Below, piece after piece: positions 1-9,260 of a stretch of 64,000 bases of DNA (position 1 is the first letter of the stretch; every line of letters begins with the position of its first letter). Both the position numbers and the translations under genes were made by a program. The notes beneath the pieces are model-generated. The model saw nothing but the letters and a program-made list of their open reading frames with translations, was not told where the DNA came from and did no database searches. Location: the NCBI RefSeq assembly GCF_003443655.1, contig NZ_CP031941.1, positions 3,656,501-3,720,500 of the forward strand. The letters are read 5' to 3'. Source of the DNA: Nostoc sphaeroides. GTDB lineage: Bacteria > Cyanobacteriota > Cyanobacteriia > Cyanobacteriales > Nostocaceae.

Positions 1-162
1 GTAAATGGCTGTTTACCAGGACAATAAGATGTTGTACTTTCATTGCACTTACAGGCAATTGATTTTTTGTAGAAATAGTTATCTTGGCAAAAGAGTATCA
101 GATTGTACAAAAATTATTGAGATCGCCTAAAAGTATTAACTTGGCTGAAAAAGTTTAGACAA

Positions 163-951
163 ATGCCAGCATTCCAGAAATTTGATTGCTATATTAGATT
201 AGATAACTATTCTGGCAAGGATTTAAAAGCTGTGCGGGATGATTTACAGGGCTTGGAAATTAGTCAGGATGATCTGCAAAAGCTCACTAATTTACCTGTC
301 AATGATCAAATTATAATTATTACAAATCCTCTGAAAAAACTAGTAAATTTATACATTCAAAAAATTAAAAGCTCGGAAGGAGCAACTGTAATTTTTATTG
401 GGTTTGCTACATTTGTTTTTGGCTACCTTTTATTTGATATTTTTATAAAAATATTTGTAGCATGGATAACAATTCCATCCTGGCTATTATTAACGCTTTT
501 AGTCTTATGGATTGGCGGTTTGACACAAACTATCTTATATTTAATATGGAAAAGTAGAAGTAAAATTGTCAAAATTAATATGACAAATTCTCTGCAAATC
601 CTGTTAACCGATGTTGAAAGATATAATACTGTTATTAGAGCAATAGATATCAATGACCAAATAGAAGAAGCTGGTAATCCAGAAGTGCTTATAAAGGAAA
701 GAGCAAGTGTTATCGAAGCACTAAAACTCACCAAATCAGATTTAGTTCGCGCTTTGAAGACAGAAAGAATTTTGAGAGAAAATAAGAGCTTTATCCTTAG
801 TAATACAGAGTTATTCGTCAACAATTTAGCAACTTTAACAGCCATGCAAGTAAATGAACAAGCTACTGAGCATGGAAGGTTACTCAATGAAGCATTACAG
901 ATTGCATTAGATGTGCAACACGAAATGAAAAGATTACAGACTCAGCGTTAA
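163..951 (+). CDS. Hypothetical membrane protein with two transmembrane segments
   Basis: I do not recognise a named family. The 262-residue product has a soluble N-terminal part of about 70 residues and two strongly hydrophobic stretches at roughly residues 73-97 and 103-130 separated by a short turn. A long charged, helix-rich C-terminal part of about 130 residues follows and looks coiled-coil-like. The ATG at 163 is the first in-frame start and there is no signal peptide. A helical hairpin in the membrane with both ends on the same, probably cytoplasmic, side is the simplest topology. The gene stands alone and is followed by a heptamer repeat region. Base composition is AT-rich, like its surroundings. 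It is real by length and composition; its function is unknown. Confidence 0.6.
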   Translation: MPAFQKFDCYIRLDNYSGKDLKAVRDDLQGLEISQDDLQKLTNLPVNDQIIIITNPLKKLVNLYIQKIKSSEGATVIFIGFATFVFGYLLFDIFIKIFVAWITIPSWLLLTLLVLWIGGLTQTILYLIWKSRSKIVKINMTNSLQILLTDVERYNTVIRAIDINDQIEEAGNPEVLIKERASVIEALKLTKSDLVRALKTERILRENKSFILSNTELFVNNLATLTAMQVNEQATEHGRLLNEALQIALDVQHEMKRLQTQR

Positions 952-1293
952 GATAATTCGTAATACTTCTCTACGAGAGGCTGCGCCAACGACTACGCTC
1001 AGTACAAGTTCGTAATTCGTAATTCGTAATTCGTAATTCATAATTCCTAATGATGCTCTCTACGAGACGCTACGCTAAGGTAATTGAGATTTAGAAAGCA
1101 CTGCTGAATTCACTCAGTACTCAGTAAGAGTTGGAAAAAGCGTAGATGGTTCTGATAAGTCCATAGACACGCTGGGTGGGTTGACTTTCAACCTACTCGC
1201 CAGATATTCTCAATGGCTTTTTCTATAATCCTTCCCACGGTTGCGATCGCCGGTCTAACATAAAGAATATCAAGCAAGTGATCGCTTATCAGC
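952..1293. repeat. Intergenic region with AATTCGT heptamer repeats
   Basis: No gene is visible. From about 1009 to 1046 the sequence is a run of the 7-bp unit AATTCGT, decaying to AATTCAT and AATTCCT. On each side lies a short dispersed repeat of the type CTCTACGAGA followed by GCT(G/A)CGC (970-1000 and 1058-1078), which recurs in Nostoc-type genomes. Near 1240-1265 there is a HIP1-like GCGATCGC, 50-80 bp upstream of the next start. Confidence 0.7.
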
Positions 1294-2061
1294 ATGGACT
1301 GGAAAGAAGTCAGAGGTAACTGGGTAATCATTCCCCGAAATCCCGTAGGTATCATCCATTTTTTAGGAGGTGCATTTGTCGCCACCGCACCGCACATCAC
1401 TTATCGCTGGTTACTGGAACAATTGGCAAGTAAAGGTTATGTTGTAATTGCTACGCCTTTCGTCAACACATTAGATCATACTGCGATCGCAAAATCTGTG
1501 CTGCTAAACTTTGACCGCACCCTCGAACGTCTACAAGATTCTGGGGCATTACGTAAGCTTTACTACCCAATCTACGGCATTGGGCACAGTATGGGCTGTA
1601 AACTTCACTTGCTGATTGGTAGCCTCTTTAAAGTAGAACGCGCAGGCAATATTTTAATATCCTTCAACAACTACGCCGCTAAAGAAGCTATCCCCTTAGT
1701 AGAACAATTTAATTCTACTTTGAAAATCGAGTTTACCCCCTCGCCATTGGAAACCAACCAGCTTGTCCAAGAGCGTTACGACATCAGGCGCAATTTATTA
1801 ATAAAATTTAGCAATGACACCATTGACCAATCCGCAGCTTTAACCAAAATCTTGCAAGAACGCTTTGATCAAATGGTGACAACACAAACGTTACCAGGAA
1901 CTCACACAACACCACTAGGTCAAGACATTAAATGGCAAACTGGAACATCTTTCACCCCCTTTGATGCCTTAGGGCAATGGTTCAAACAAGAAGCATACCG
2001 CGACTTGAACCAGCTAAAAAATACCATCCTCTTGTGGGTGAACCCTCTTGCACCCCCATAA
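1294..2061 (+). CDS. DUF1350 family protein, alpha/beta-hydrolase-like
   Basis: This 255-residue protein matches the DUF1350 family shared by cyanobacteria and plastids. It begins with a hydrophobic beta-strand region (VGIIHFLGGAFVATAPHITY) like the first strand and oxyanion loop of alpha/beta hydrolases, and has a nucleophile-elbow motif G-H-S-M-G at residues 97-101. These features suggest a serine hydrolase fold, but the family has no established reaction that I know of. No signal peptide or membrane segment is visible, so it is probably cytosolic. The ATG at 1294 gives the expected N-terminus. It stands alone between repeat DNA and the response-regulator gene about 150 bp downstream. Confidence 0.8.
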   Translation: MDWKEVRGNWVIIPRNPVGIIHFLGGAFVATAPHITYRWLLEQLASKGYVVIATPFVNTLDHTAIAKSVLLNFDRTLERLQDSGALRKLYYPIYGIGHSMGCKLHLLIGSLFKVERAGNILISFNNYAAKEAIPLVEQFNSTLKIEFTPSPLETNQLVQERYDIRRNLLIKFSNDTIDQSAALTKILQERFDQMVTTQTLPGTHTTPLGQDIKWQTGTSFTPFDALGQWFKQEAYRDLNQLKNTILLWVNPLAPP

Positions 2062-2217
2062 TTTTTTATGACTAATTAAAAAGTCATAAATTCGACGAAA
2101 GAATAGAAATGAGTTAGTAGTATATGTATATTCATACTACTAACTTATTAGCCCGGAAACTATTTTTATTTTCTATTTTTACAGCAATTTATTAATTAGT
2201 GTTTACTACAATTGTCT

Positions 2218-3366
2218 ATGTTTCAAATATTAGTAATTGATGATGATTATTCAATAAAAATACTTCTGGAAAGGATGTTGGAAAAACAGGGTTATGAGGT
2301 AGTGACTGCCAGTAGCGGTGAGGAAGGGATAGAAAAGGCACTAGTTTACCGTCCAGCACTAATTATTTGTGATTGGATCATGCCGGGGTTAACTGGTCTG
2401 GAAGTCTGTCACCACATTAAGAAAGATCCCAAATTTTCCACCACATTCTTTATTTTATTAACATCCTTAGATTCGGTTGCTGATTGCGTCAAAGGTCTAG
2501 ATGCTGGTGCTGATGATTTTATTTCTAAACCTATCGAGCATAATGAATTACAAGCACGGGTAAGAGCGGGATTACGTTTGCATCAGTTGAGTAGAGATTT
2601 GCAGGCTCAAAAGTTGCTTTTAGAATCAGAAATGTCAGAAGCCGCAGAATATGTGCGATCGCTACTGCCTTTTTCCATGACTGAACCCTTCAATATAAAT
2701 TTCCGATTCATTCCCTCACGGCAACTCGGCGGTGACTGTTTCGATTACTATTGGCTTGATGATGATTGTCTGGCAATTTACTTACTTGATACTGCCGGAC
2801 ATGGACTCAAAGCTACTCTTCCCTCTGTTTCAGTGCTAAATCTGCTGCGTTCCCGTGCGCTCAAAGGCCTAAATTATTACCAACCTAGTGATGTGTTGAA
2901 GGCTTTGAATGATACCTTTCAGATGAATTATCAAAATGACAAATACTTTACGATTTGGTACGGAGTTTACAACCGAACCAACGGCGAGTTAATTTATGCT
3001 AGTGCAGGTCATCCACCAGCAGTTTTAGTAACTGGCACATCTCCAAGAAAGTCTGAAGTTAAACTCTTGAAAACTCCCGGTATGCCAGTTGGGATGTTTC
3101 CAGAAGCAAAATATGTTGATGGATTTTGCAATATTGAAAAATTCAGTACCCTTTACATTTTTAGTGATGGTGCTTATGAAATCACTAAATCAGATGGTAC
3201 ACTTTGGAGTTTGGATGCTTTTATTCAGCTACTAGTTAGTTTACAAAATCCGATTGATTCCCAACTTGATCGCGTACTGAGTTATTTAATCGCTCTGAAC
3301 TCCAAAGATGCTTTTGATGATGATTTATCTATCTTGCAAATTAAGTTTGATTCATTAAGTCTTTGA
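2218..3366 (+). CDS. Response regulator fused to SpoIIE/RsbU-type PP2C phosphatase
   Basis: The protein (382 residues from this ATG) has a receiver domain at about 1-120 with the acidic pocket IDDD (residues 7-10), the phospho-acceptor Asp52 in ICDWIMPG and the conserved Lys in FISKP. A helical linker follows, then a PP2C/SpoIIE domain from about residue 160 with metal-binding motifs GGDCFDY, DTAGHG, FSDGAYE and DDLSI. Such proteins dephosphorylate STAS-domain anti-sigma-factor antagonists in partner-switching pathways when their receiver is phosphorylated. A TTG at 2212 is also in frame, but the ATG at 2218 gives the standard MFQILVIDDD start. The 3' end overlaps the convergent STAS gene by 12 bp, and that gene's product is its likely substrate. 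Confidence 0.92.
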   Translation: MFQILVIDDDYSIKILLERMLEKQGYEVVTASSGEEGIEKALVYRPALIICDWIMPGLTGLEVCHHIKKDPKFSTTFFILLTSLDSVADCVKGLDAGADDFISKPIEHNELQARVRAGLRLHQLSRDLQAQKLLLESEMSEAAEYVRSLLPFSMTEPFNINFRFIPSRQLGGDCFDYYWLDDDCLAIYLLDTAGHGLKATLPSVSVLNLLRSRALKGLNYYQPSDVLKALNDTFQMNYQNDKYFTIWYGVYNRTNGELIYASAGHPPAVLVTGTSPRKSEVKLLKTPGMPVGMFPEAKYVDGFCNIEKFSTLYIFSDGAYEITKSDGTLWSLDAFIQLLVSLQNPIDSQLDRVLSYLIALNSKDAFDDDLSILQIKFDSLSL

Positions 3367-3681
3367 GACTAAAACCTGATTAAATGCGTCTTGGCTAGGA
3401 AATATCTCAAATACTTTATCCATATTAGTCAGTTCAAATAATATCCTGACTTGTTCATTAATTGAGCAGAGAACAAGCTTACTATCTGCTGCCCGCAAGG
3501 TTTTAAAAGCTAATACTAAAGCTCCCAAACCTGAACTATCCATAAATGTTACATCTTTAAAATCGACTAACACAATTTTTGTACCACCTTTTAAGGTTTC
3601 AGTAATATTTTGTCGAAATTCTTGAGAAGTTGTGGCGTTTAAATTCCCGGTGAGCTTAATAATTTTCACTTGTTCTATCAT
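3355..3681 (-). CDS. STAS-domain anti-sigma-factor antagonist
   Basis: This 108-residue protein is a single STAS domain of the SpoIIAA/RsbV type. The phosphorylation loop reads DVTFMDSSGLGALV at about residues 43-56; the central DSSG Ser is the usual target of a kinase anti-sigma factor and of PP2C phosphatases. Family length is normally 100-115 residues, so it looks complete. It is convergent with, and overlaps by 12 bp, the receiver-PP2C gene, which suggests the two form a partner-switching module. No kinase/anti-sigma gene is next to them, so the third partner must lie elsewhere. Confidence 0.92.
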   Translation of the reverse strand: MIEQVKIIKLTGNLNATTSQEFRQNITETLKGGTKIVLVDFKDVTFMDSSGLGALVLAFKTLRAADSKLVLCSINEQVRILFELTNMDKVFEIFPSQDAFNQVLVSKT

Positions 3682-4341
3682 AATTATGTCATGTTGATTT
3701 TTGTAAATGATGCTCTGATTTTGCTATTATATCCCGATCATATAAAATTTAAAAATGCTGACAAGAAAAAATCATAGGTTACTGCTGAATGCTTATGAAT
3801 AAGTAATACTAAAATCAGTAAATATAAACAATAAAATTTTTATTTTATTGTTTATAAAAAACTAATTTTTATGTAACTAAGTATTGCCTAATAACTAGCA
3901 AATGATCAACTAAAATAACGGGGATATATATTATCTTTGGAGCATAATATTGAACTACAAGTAAAAGTTCCAGCTTTTCGGATAATTTGCCAAATATTTT
4001 TGGAAAACGGAAATTTGTTCAATAAACATTATCAAAATAGCCTGCAAAGGCAGGCTTTGTTTATCTAATCCCAGACTTCCAGCTTGAAGGCATTAATGTG
4101 CAGCTTTGTATGATAGTAATTAGCATTCACATTTATTTATGTCCGATTACTTACATAATTGCAATAATTCCTGTCTAGATTAAGAAACTTTAGCAAAAAA
4201 ATTTGGTTTCAGCAGCAATACAGTTCAGATAAGCGGTTTTGTAGCCGAGGCAGGAGGCGGCTACCTGACTTTAGGCAACGCGGAATTACGCGAACAAGTA
4301 AAAAGCTTTGGAGGCGTTGGGGGAAAGCGAAAATTTTTCTT
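3682..4341. other. 660-bp AT-rich gene-free region with two hairpins
   Basis: No coding region is supported. A 12-bp perfect AT-rich inverted repeat lies at 3825-3836/3843-3854 (arm TAAACAATAAAA). A GC-rich terminator-like hairpin lies at 4040-4062 and is listed separately. The region between them could hold a small RNA, but I see no recognised RNA family. Confidence 0.5.
4040..4062. terminator. Terminator-like hairpin, possibly bidirectional
   Basis: GCCTGC, loop AAAG, GCAGGC, then TTTGTTT on the plus strand; on the minus strand the stem is followed by TATTTTG. On the minus strand it would end transcripts from the HTH-GrpE gene about 280 bp upstream. On the plus strand no annotated gene precedes it, so a small RNA ending here is possible. 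Confidence 0.5.
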
Positions 4342-5040
4342 CTAGCTCTCTCTAAGAGGACTTACTTTAGCTCGATAAAGCAGCTTCTCACCTTGAAGAT
4401 AACCCGTGTAGCGCACCTTGACTATTTCTCCAGGTTGTGCTGTTCCCTCCATCAATTGGTGCAGTTGGGGGTCATAAGGTAATTCTACTCCCACGGGTGC
4501 GATCGCTTCTACCCCCCACGCCTGTAAAAGCTTTTCGAGAGGTTTTTGCACCAACGGTACTATTTTGACTGCTGCTAGTTGGGGATTCTCCTGGGCTTTC
4601 TGTGCTGCGGTTGGCCATTGCAATAATAAAGACTCCAGCAGTTGCAAACTCGACTGCTGGAGTTCTTGTAGTAATATATCTCGCTGTTGTTCTAATTGAA
4701 GTTGCGATCGCTGGTACTCTTTTCTTAAATCTGCAATTTCTTCTAATAATTCCTGAGTGGGCGCTGCTTTCTCTGGTAACAACTCTACGGTTGAAAAAGT
4801 TGCGATTAATTCATTCAATGAAATTTGTAGCACTGGCGACAGCTTAAGCAGTACATCTACCCGCATCTGCTCTAGCTTTCCTTGGCGTAACCGCAAAAGT
4901 TGACGCTCTGAGACACCAGCAGCCCGACTCAGCGCTTTAAAACTAGGAATACCCACCTGCTGCATTAAATCTTGCAACTTTTGGGAATTGGGCACTTGTA
5001 CTGAGCGAAGTCGAAGTATTGGGAATTGGGAATTGGGCAT
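4342..5040 (-). CDS. HTH-domain protein with GrpE-like C-terminal head
   Basis: The N-terminal part (about residues 18-75) is an XRE-like helix-turn-helix ([20 protein letters not shown]). A coiled-coil of about 60 residues follows ([20 protein letters not shown] onwards), then a C-terminal segment whose landmarks match the GrpE head: [42 protein letters not shown]. GrpE is the nucleotide exchange factor of DnaK. Linking its head to a DNA-binding domain suggests a regulator that senses or recruits DnaK, which is inference. The ATG at 5040 lies inside a GGGAATT/GGGCATT heptamer array, so residues 1-15 are repeat-derived. A GTG at 4995 is an alternative start closer to the conserved region. It is probably a single-gene transcript. 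Confidence 0.75.
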   Translation of the reverse strand: MPNSQFPILRLRSVQVPNSQKLQDLMQQVGIPSFKALSRAAGVSERQLLRLRQGKLEQMRVDVLLKLSPVLQISLNELIATFSTVELLPEKAAPTQELLEEIADLRKEYQRSQLQLEQQRDILLQELQQSSLQLLESLLLQWPTAAQKAQENPQLAAVKIVPLVQKPLEKLLQAWGVEAIAPVGVELPYDPQLHQLMEGTAQPGEIVKVRYTGYLQGEKLLYRAKVSPLRES

Positions 5041-5149
5041 TGGGAATTGGGTATTGGGTATTGGGTATTGGGGACTGGGTATTGGGGATTGGCAAAAAAA
5101 TTAAGTCTTTATTAGTCCCCAGTCCCTAGTCCCCAGTCCCCAGTCCCTA
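4984..5149. repeat. Heptamer STRR block (ATTGGG(A/C/T) and CCCCAGT units)
   Basis: From 5022 to 5093 the sequence is a run of ATTGGGN-type 7-bp units, and from 5113 to 5149 a run of AGTCCCC/AGTCCCT units. Between the array and the HTH gene sits a dispersed repeat with GAGCGAAGTCGAAG (about 5003-5020), which recurs at 24082-24105 and 38772-38795. The block separates two minus-strand genes and forms the 5' end of the HTH-GrpE reading frame. Confidence 0.8.
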
Positions 5150-5638
5150 TTCTTCCAGTAAACTTCTCAACATCCAAGCTGTCTTTTCGTGTACTTGCAT
5201 CCGTTGAGTTAATAAATCGGCGGTAGGTTCGTCGTTAACTTCCTCTACCACGGGGAAAATAGAGCGTGCAGTTCGGACTACGGCTTCTTGTCCTTCCACT
5301 AGTAAACCGATCATTTCCACAGCTTTCGGAACTCCGGGAGTTTCTGGAATCGAACTCAGTTTGGCATATTCGCTGTAGGTTCCTGGCGCGGGATAGCCAA
5401 GCGCTCTAATTCTCTCGGCAATTAAATCAACTGCTAAAGCTAATTCTGTATACTGTGTCTCAAACATCAAATGCAATGTTTGGAACATCGGCCCCGTTAC
5501 ATTCCAATGGAAGTTATGAGTTTTCAGATAAAGTGTATAAGTGTCAGCCAACAGGCGAGATAAACCCTCGGCAATTTTAGCCCTACTCGCCTCGTCAATG
5601 CCTATATTTACATTTTTGACTGTTACTTTCGATGACAT
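5147..5638 (-). CDS. dps: Dps-family ferritin-like DNA protection protein
   Basis: The 163-residue sequence is a full-length Dps four-helix bundle. The ferroxidase-centre region reads [10 protein letters not shown] (about residues 41-50) and a second ligand set sits in [15 protein letters not shown] (about 70-84). Dps dodecamers oxidise Fe2+ with H2O2, store ferric iron and, in many species, bind DNA, protecting cells in oxidative or starvation stress. The ATG at 5638 is preceded by AGGAGAAAA, a good ribosome-binding site. It is on the same strand as the sulfiredoxin gene upstream, separated by a 260-bp repeat block, so co-transcription is uncertain. Cyanobacteria carry several Dps paralogues and I cannot say which this is. 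Confidence 0.93.
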   Translation of the reverse strand: MSSKVTVKNVNIGIDEASRAKIAEGLSRLLADTYTLYLKTHNFHWNVTGPMFQTLHLMFETQYTELALAVDLIAERIRALGYPAPGTYSEYAKLSSIPETPGVPKAVEMIGLLVEGQEAVVRTARSIFPVVEEVNDEPTADLLTQRMQVHEKTAWMLRSLLEE

Positions 5639-5665
5639 AATTTTCTCCTAATTTAGGTTATATGT

Positions 5666-5900
5666 TATTGGGGATTGGGCATTGGGGATTGGGCATTGGG
5701 CATTGGGCATTGGGCATTGGGCATTGGGCATTGGGCATTGGGCATTGGGCATTGGGCATTGGGCATTGGGCATTGGTTTAAGTTAATTCTTCTGCTTCCC
5801 CTGCCTCCCCTGCCTCCCCTGCTCCCCCTGCCTCCCCTGCTCCCCCTGCCTCCCTGCTCCCCCTGCTCCCCCTGCCTCCCCTGCTCCCCATTCCCATTCT
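5666..5900. repeat. GGGCATT heptamer array plus CCTGCTCCCC low-complexity tract
   Basis: Twelve consecutive GGGCATT units run from 5691 to 5774, with irregular ones just before. They are followed from about 5787 to 5900 by a pyrimidine tract made of CCTGCC/CCTGCTCCCC repeats. The array is open in frame (repeating WALGIGH) but I read it as non-coding STRR. It lies between dps and sulfiredoxin. Confidence 0.85.
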
Positions 5901-6164
5901 CTACGCCAAGTGCATCTTTAAAACGCTGCGGGGTGCTTTACGAACTCTGGCTAAAACGGTTTCTTTGCCTAAACGCTGGCAAGCCTCATACCGATGGCAA
6001 CCAGAAAAGCCATAATATTGTCCATCTACTTCTAGGACATCTATAGCTTCTTGCTGCCCAATCTCCGCAATCGATTCCATTAAAGCTTGCACTTTATTTG
6101 GATCGTTTGCACGGGGCAACGGCCGTTTTATCTGATTTAATGGAATTTCTTGGACTCTAACCAT
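5901..6164 (-). CDS. srx: Sulfiredoxin
   Basis: This 87-residue protein has the sulfiredoxin signature FSGCHRYEA with the catalytic Cys at residue 56 and an ATP/phosphate-contacting Arg-rich start ([12 protein letters not shown]). Sulfiredoxin reduces the sulfinic-acid form of 2-Cys peroxiredoxins using ATP. The fold is related to ParB N-terminal domains, and automated annotation often calls these ParB-like. I chose the ATG at 6164 (MVRVQEIPL), which gives the usual cyanobacterial N-terminus, over a TTG five codons upstream. It lies upstream of dps on the same strand, a sensible peroxide-stress pairing, although a long repeat separates them. Confidence 0.92.
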   Translation of the reverse strand: MVRVQEIPLNQIKRPLPRANDPNKVQALMESIAEIGQQEAIDVLEVDGQYYGFSGCHRYEACQRLGKETVLARVRKAPRSVLKMHLA

Positions 6165-6450
6165 AAGGAGTTTATCCAACTAGTTCTGTTTTGTGTCTCT
6201 AAATAAATCATAGTCATTATGACTACGTTTTGCAACGTGTTTGGGCAAAACTGCTAATGGTATCATTGGAGCACTCATGCGACAAAAAAACCGCACTACA
6301 AAGCAATTAAAAAATCCGCTCCAACACCGCATTAAGGGGCAGAAGACGATCGATTACTCGCTATCGCAACTTTTGGAGACCCTTCGGCAAGCTCAGGGCA
6401 ACGCGCTGCACGTAGCTTGCTTAAGAGTAGGGGTACGCTATCAGGTAGCG

Positions 6451-8040
6451 ATGAAATTTTCGCTTTGGCGTTTTTCCCACACTGTACTGGCCACATTTTG
6501 TCTATTGGGACTAACTGCTGCATCAGGGCCAGAGAGTAACATGCAGGGTATGGAACTGAAAATTGGGATTGTGCAGCGATTTGGCTCAGAACCCTCAGCC
6601 AAGCTGCAACTAGAACCCACAAAAGGCGATCGCTTAAAGCTAAAATTTATTGCGGGCAATAAGCAGCAAACTTTGGTTACCAAAAATCCTGTAAAGCTGG
6701 AAACAGTCATGCAAGCTTTACCCCAGCCAACAGTTGAGGAAGTGGTAATTTTAGGCACATACCGCACCTTTGAAACTGCGGAAGACAGTGCGAATAAATG
6801 GCGTTCTCAAGGAATGGAAGTGGAAATAGCCCAGCCAGAACGCTGGCAGGTTTGGGCAAAACGAGATGTTTATAGCACTCCTTTACTGCGACGCTTGTTA
6901 TTGCAAAACATCCAAGCTTCTACCAAAGAACAAGTATATCTTGATACTAAAGTTTTAAAACAAGTACCGCGAGTTAGTTGGGTGGTGGATGGTAAGCGCT
7001 ATAGCCCGAATGATTTGGAAATTAGTACTGATAAAAACTTGATTCGGGTGAATAAAAGCGAGAAACCTGAAAATGCTCGTCTTTATGCTGGGCGAATGAA
7101 TTTGCAGCCAAATGCTTATGGCACATACACTTTAGTTAACCAAGTTCCTTTAGAAACTTATTTGCGTGGGGTTGTGCCTTACGAAATAGGCACGGATGCA
7201 CCAACAGCCGCGCTAGAAGCCCAAGCAATTCTCGCCCGGACTTATGCTTTAAGAAATTTACGCAGGTTCGCAGCAGATAACTATCAGTTGTGTGCTGATA
7301 CTCATTGCCAAGTTTATTATGGGCTAAATGGAGCGGTAGCCAAAACAGACCGAGCGATCGCCTCAACTAGAGGTAAGGTAGTAACCTATAAAAACGAACT
7401 AGTAGATGCCCTTTATTCTTCTACTACTGGTGGAGTTACCGCCTCCTTCAGCGATGTCTGGAATGGTGACGATCGTCCCTATCTGCGCCCTGTACTCGAT
7501 GCTGCAACTAATTTTTGGAACTTGTCTAAGCAGAGTTTAGCAGATGAAAAGAACTTCCAAAAATTTATTAATATCCAACAAGGATTTAATGAAAGCAAGT
7601 GGGATATGTTTCGTTGGCATAAGGAAACCTCTTTAGAGGATATTACCAAGGACTTGCAGAAATTTTTGCAGGTGAAAAACAGTCCCCATGCCAAATTTAA
7701 GACAATTCAGGCTATGGCAGTAGTGAAGCGAAGCCAGAGTGGGCGTATCCTTGAACTTGCCGTTAAAACTGATAACAGCACCTTTGTTCTCCATAAAGAC
7801 GAAGTTCGTAGTGCCTTTGCTGCTCCTAGAAGTACGCTATTTTACATAGAAGCCCTGAACAAAGGAAAACCCGAACTGTGGGGATACGCTTTTATTGGTG
7901 GTGGATTAGGACATGGAGTCGGCTTGAGTCAAACTGGCGCTCAAAATTTAGCTAAATTAGGTTGGTCAAGTCCAAAAATTCTCCAATTCTACTATCCTGG
8001 TACTCAGATTCAGATTTTCAGCAAAGAGACTAAACTTTAA
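6451..8040 (+). CDS. SpoIID/LytB-domain secreted protein
   Basis: From this ATG the product has 530 residues and starts with a signal-peptide-like segment (MKFSLWRFSHTVLATFCLLGLTAASG cut into a short basic region and a hydrophobic core). The C-terminal half carries SpoIID/LytB motifs: YLRGVVPYEIG, EAQAILARTYAL, STTGGVTASFSDVW and, near the end, GGGLGHGVGLSQTGAQ. SpoIID proteins are lytic transglycosylases acting on peptidoglycan glycan strands; cyanobacterial members are presumed cell-wall enzymes in the periplasm. The frame extends upstream to a TTG at 6241, but that 70-codon stretch contains a dispersed repeat (around 6378-6400) and no signal peptide, so 6451 is preferred. It stands alone. 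Confidence 0.88.
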   Translation: MKFSLWRFSHTVLATFCLLGLTAASGPESNMQGMELKIGIVQRFGSEPSAKLQLEPTKGDRLKLKFIAGNKQQTLVTKNPVKLETVMQALPQPTVEEVVILGTYRTFETAEDSANKWRSQGMEVEIAQPERWQVWAKRDVYSTPLLRRLLLQNIQASTKEQVYLDTKVLKQVPRVSWVVDGKRYSPNDLEISTDKNLIRVNKSEKPENARLYAGRMNLQPNAYGTYTLVNQVPLETYLRGVVPYEIGTDAPTAALEAQAILARTYALRNLRRFAADNYQLCADTHCQVYYGLNGAVAKTDRAIASTRGKVVTYKNELVDALYSSTTGGVTASFSDVWNGDDRPYLRPVLDAATNFWNLSKQSLADEKNFQKFINIQQGFNESKWDMFRWHKETSLEDITKDLQKFLQVKNSPHAKFKTIQAMAVVKRSQSGRILELAVKTDNSTFVLHKDEVRSAFAAPRSTLFYIEALNKGKPELWGYAFIGGGLGHGVGLSQTGAQNLAKLGWSSPKILQFYYPGTQIQIFSKETKL

Positions 8041-8043
8041 TTT

Positions 8044-8267
8044 AGAACTTACGCATTGACAAAGACAGCCAACTGTGAATTACCTCTCGTTACAAGGCTG
8101 TGCCTTGTAATGCTCTTATGGGAGGCTCTGCCTAGAGTCAAACAAGTAGGCAGCAGCCCACCTTGATCGCATTCCCAGGCACAGCCTGGGAACGAGGCAG
8201 GGTAAGACTTTTAGTTTAACAAGCTGACCATTCACATAATGGTCAATGTGTAAAGTGCGTAAGTCCT
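8044..8267. repeat. Element bounded by inverted (A)GNACTTACGCA ends, with nested palindromes
   Basis: The left end AGAACTTACGCA (8044-8055) is the inverted match of TGCGTAAGTCCT (8256-8267) with one mismatch. Inside, at 8086-8196, CTCGTT-palindrome-AATGC ... GCATT-palindrome-AACGAG forms two arms with different palindromic cores (8092-8108 and 8174-8190). The same inner architecture recurs at 48515-48620. No coding capacity. Confidence 0.7.
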
Positions 8268-8298
8268 ATATTTGTCAGTCCCCTAACCGGAAAACTCC

Positions 8299-8432
8299 CA
8301 ATACGGTTCGGTTAAGCCAAAAGACGCGATAAATCGCCGTCAAGACAAAGGATTACTTATTGTCTTGACGGCGATTTATCGCGTCTTTGTGATTTAGAAT
8401 TTTCATCAAAAAACCCTAACCGAACCGTATTG
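8299..8432. mobile_element. 134-bp MITE with 16-bp inverted ends and 10-bp target duplication
   Basis: Both ends read CAATACGGTTCGGTTA inward. The element is flanked on both sides by the identical 10-mer GGAAAACTCC (8289-8298 and 8433-8442), a clean target-site duplication. The interior is a large inverted repeat around GACGCGATAAATCGCCGTC. Related copies lie at 10131-10267 and 30100-30224. It encodes nothing and would need a transposase in trans. Confidence 0.85.
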
Positions 8433-8457
8433 GGAAAACTCCATACTTAAAAAATCA

Positions 8458-8489
8458 AGCAGGAACACAATATTTACTGTGTTCCTGCT
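8458..8489 (-). terminator. Rho-independent terminator downstream of petF
   Basis: Perfect 12-bp stem AGCAGGAACACA (8458-8469) / TGTGTTCCTGCT (8478-8489) with an 8-nt loop. On the minus strand the stem is followed by TTGATTTTTTAAG, a U-rich tail. It lies about 140 bp beyond the petF stop. Confidence 0.8.
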
Positions 8490-8625
8490 CAACACGAAAT
8501 TAGGCTTTTTGTCAAAGTCGCTTTATCGACACGGCATTGAGAGGGCGTTGACACTACATGCGATGCTTCTATTTTTTCAACATTATTTACTCTTGCAAGA
8601 GATTTATTGTTGAGGGGCCTAACTC

Positions 8626-9260
<635 letters not shown>

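Noticed and set aside
5675..6046. Open frame of 123 codons across the GGGCATT array
   Set aside because: The translation is a WALGIGH-type repeat followed by Pro/Leu low complexity, and it overlaps sulfiredoxin on the other strand; it is an STRR read in frame.
6241..6450. N-terminal extension of the SpoIID protein from a TTG
   Set aside because: Contains a dispersed genomic repeat and would bury the signal peptide 70 residues inside the protein.
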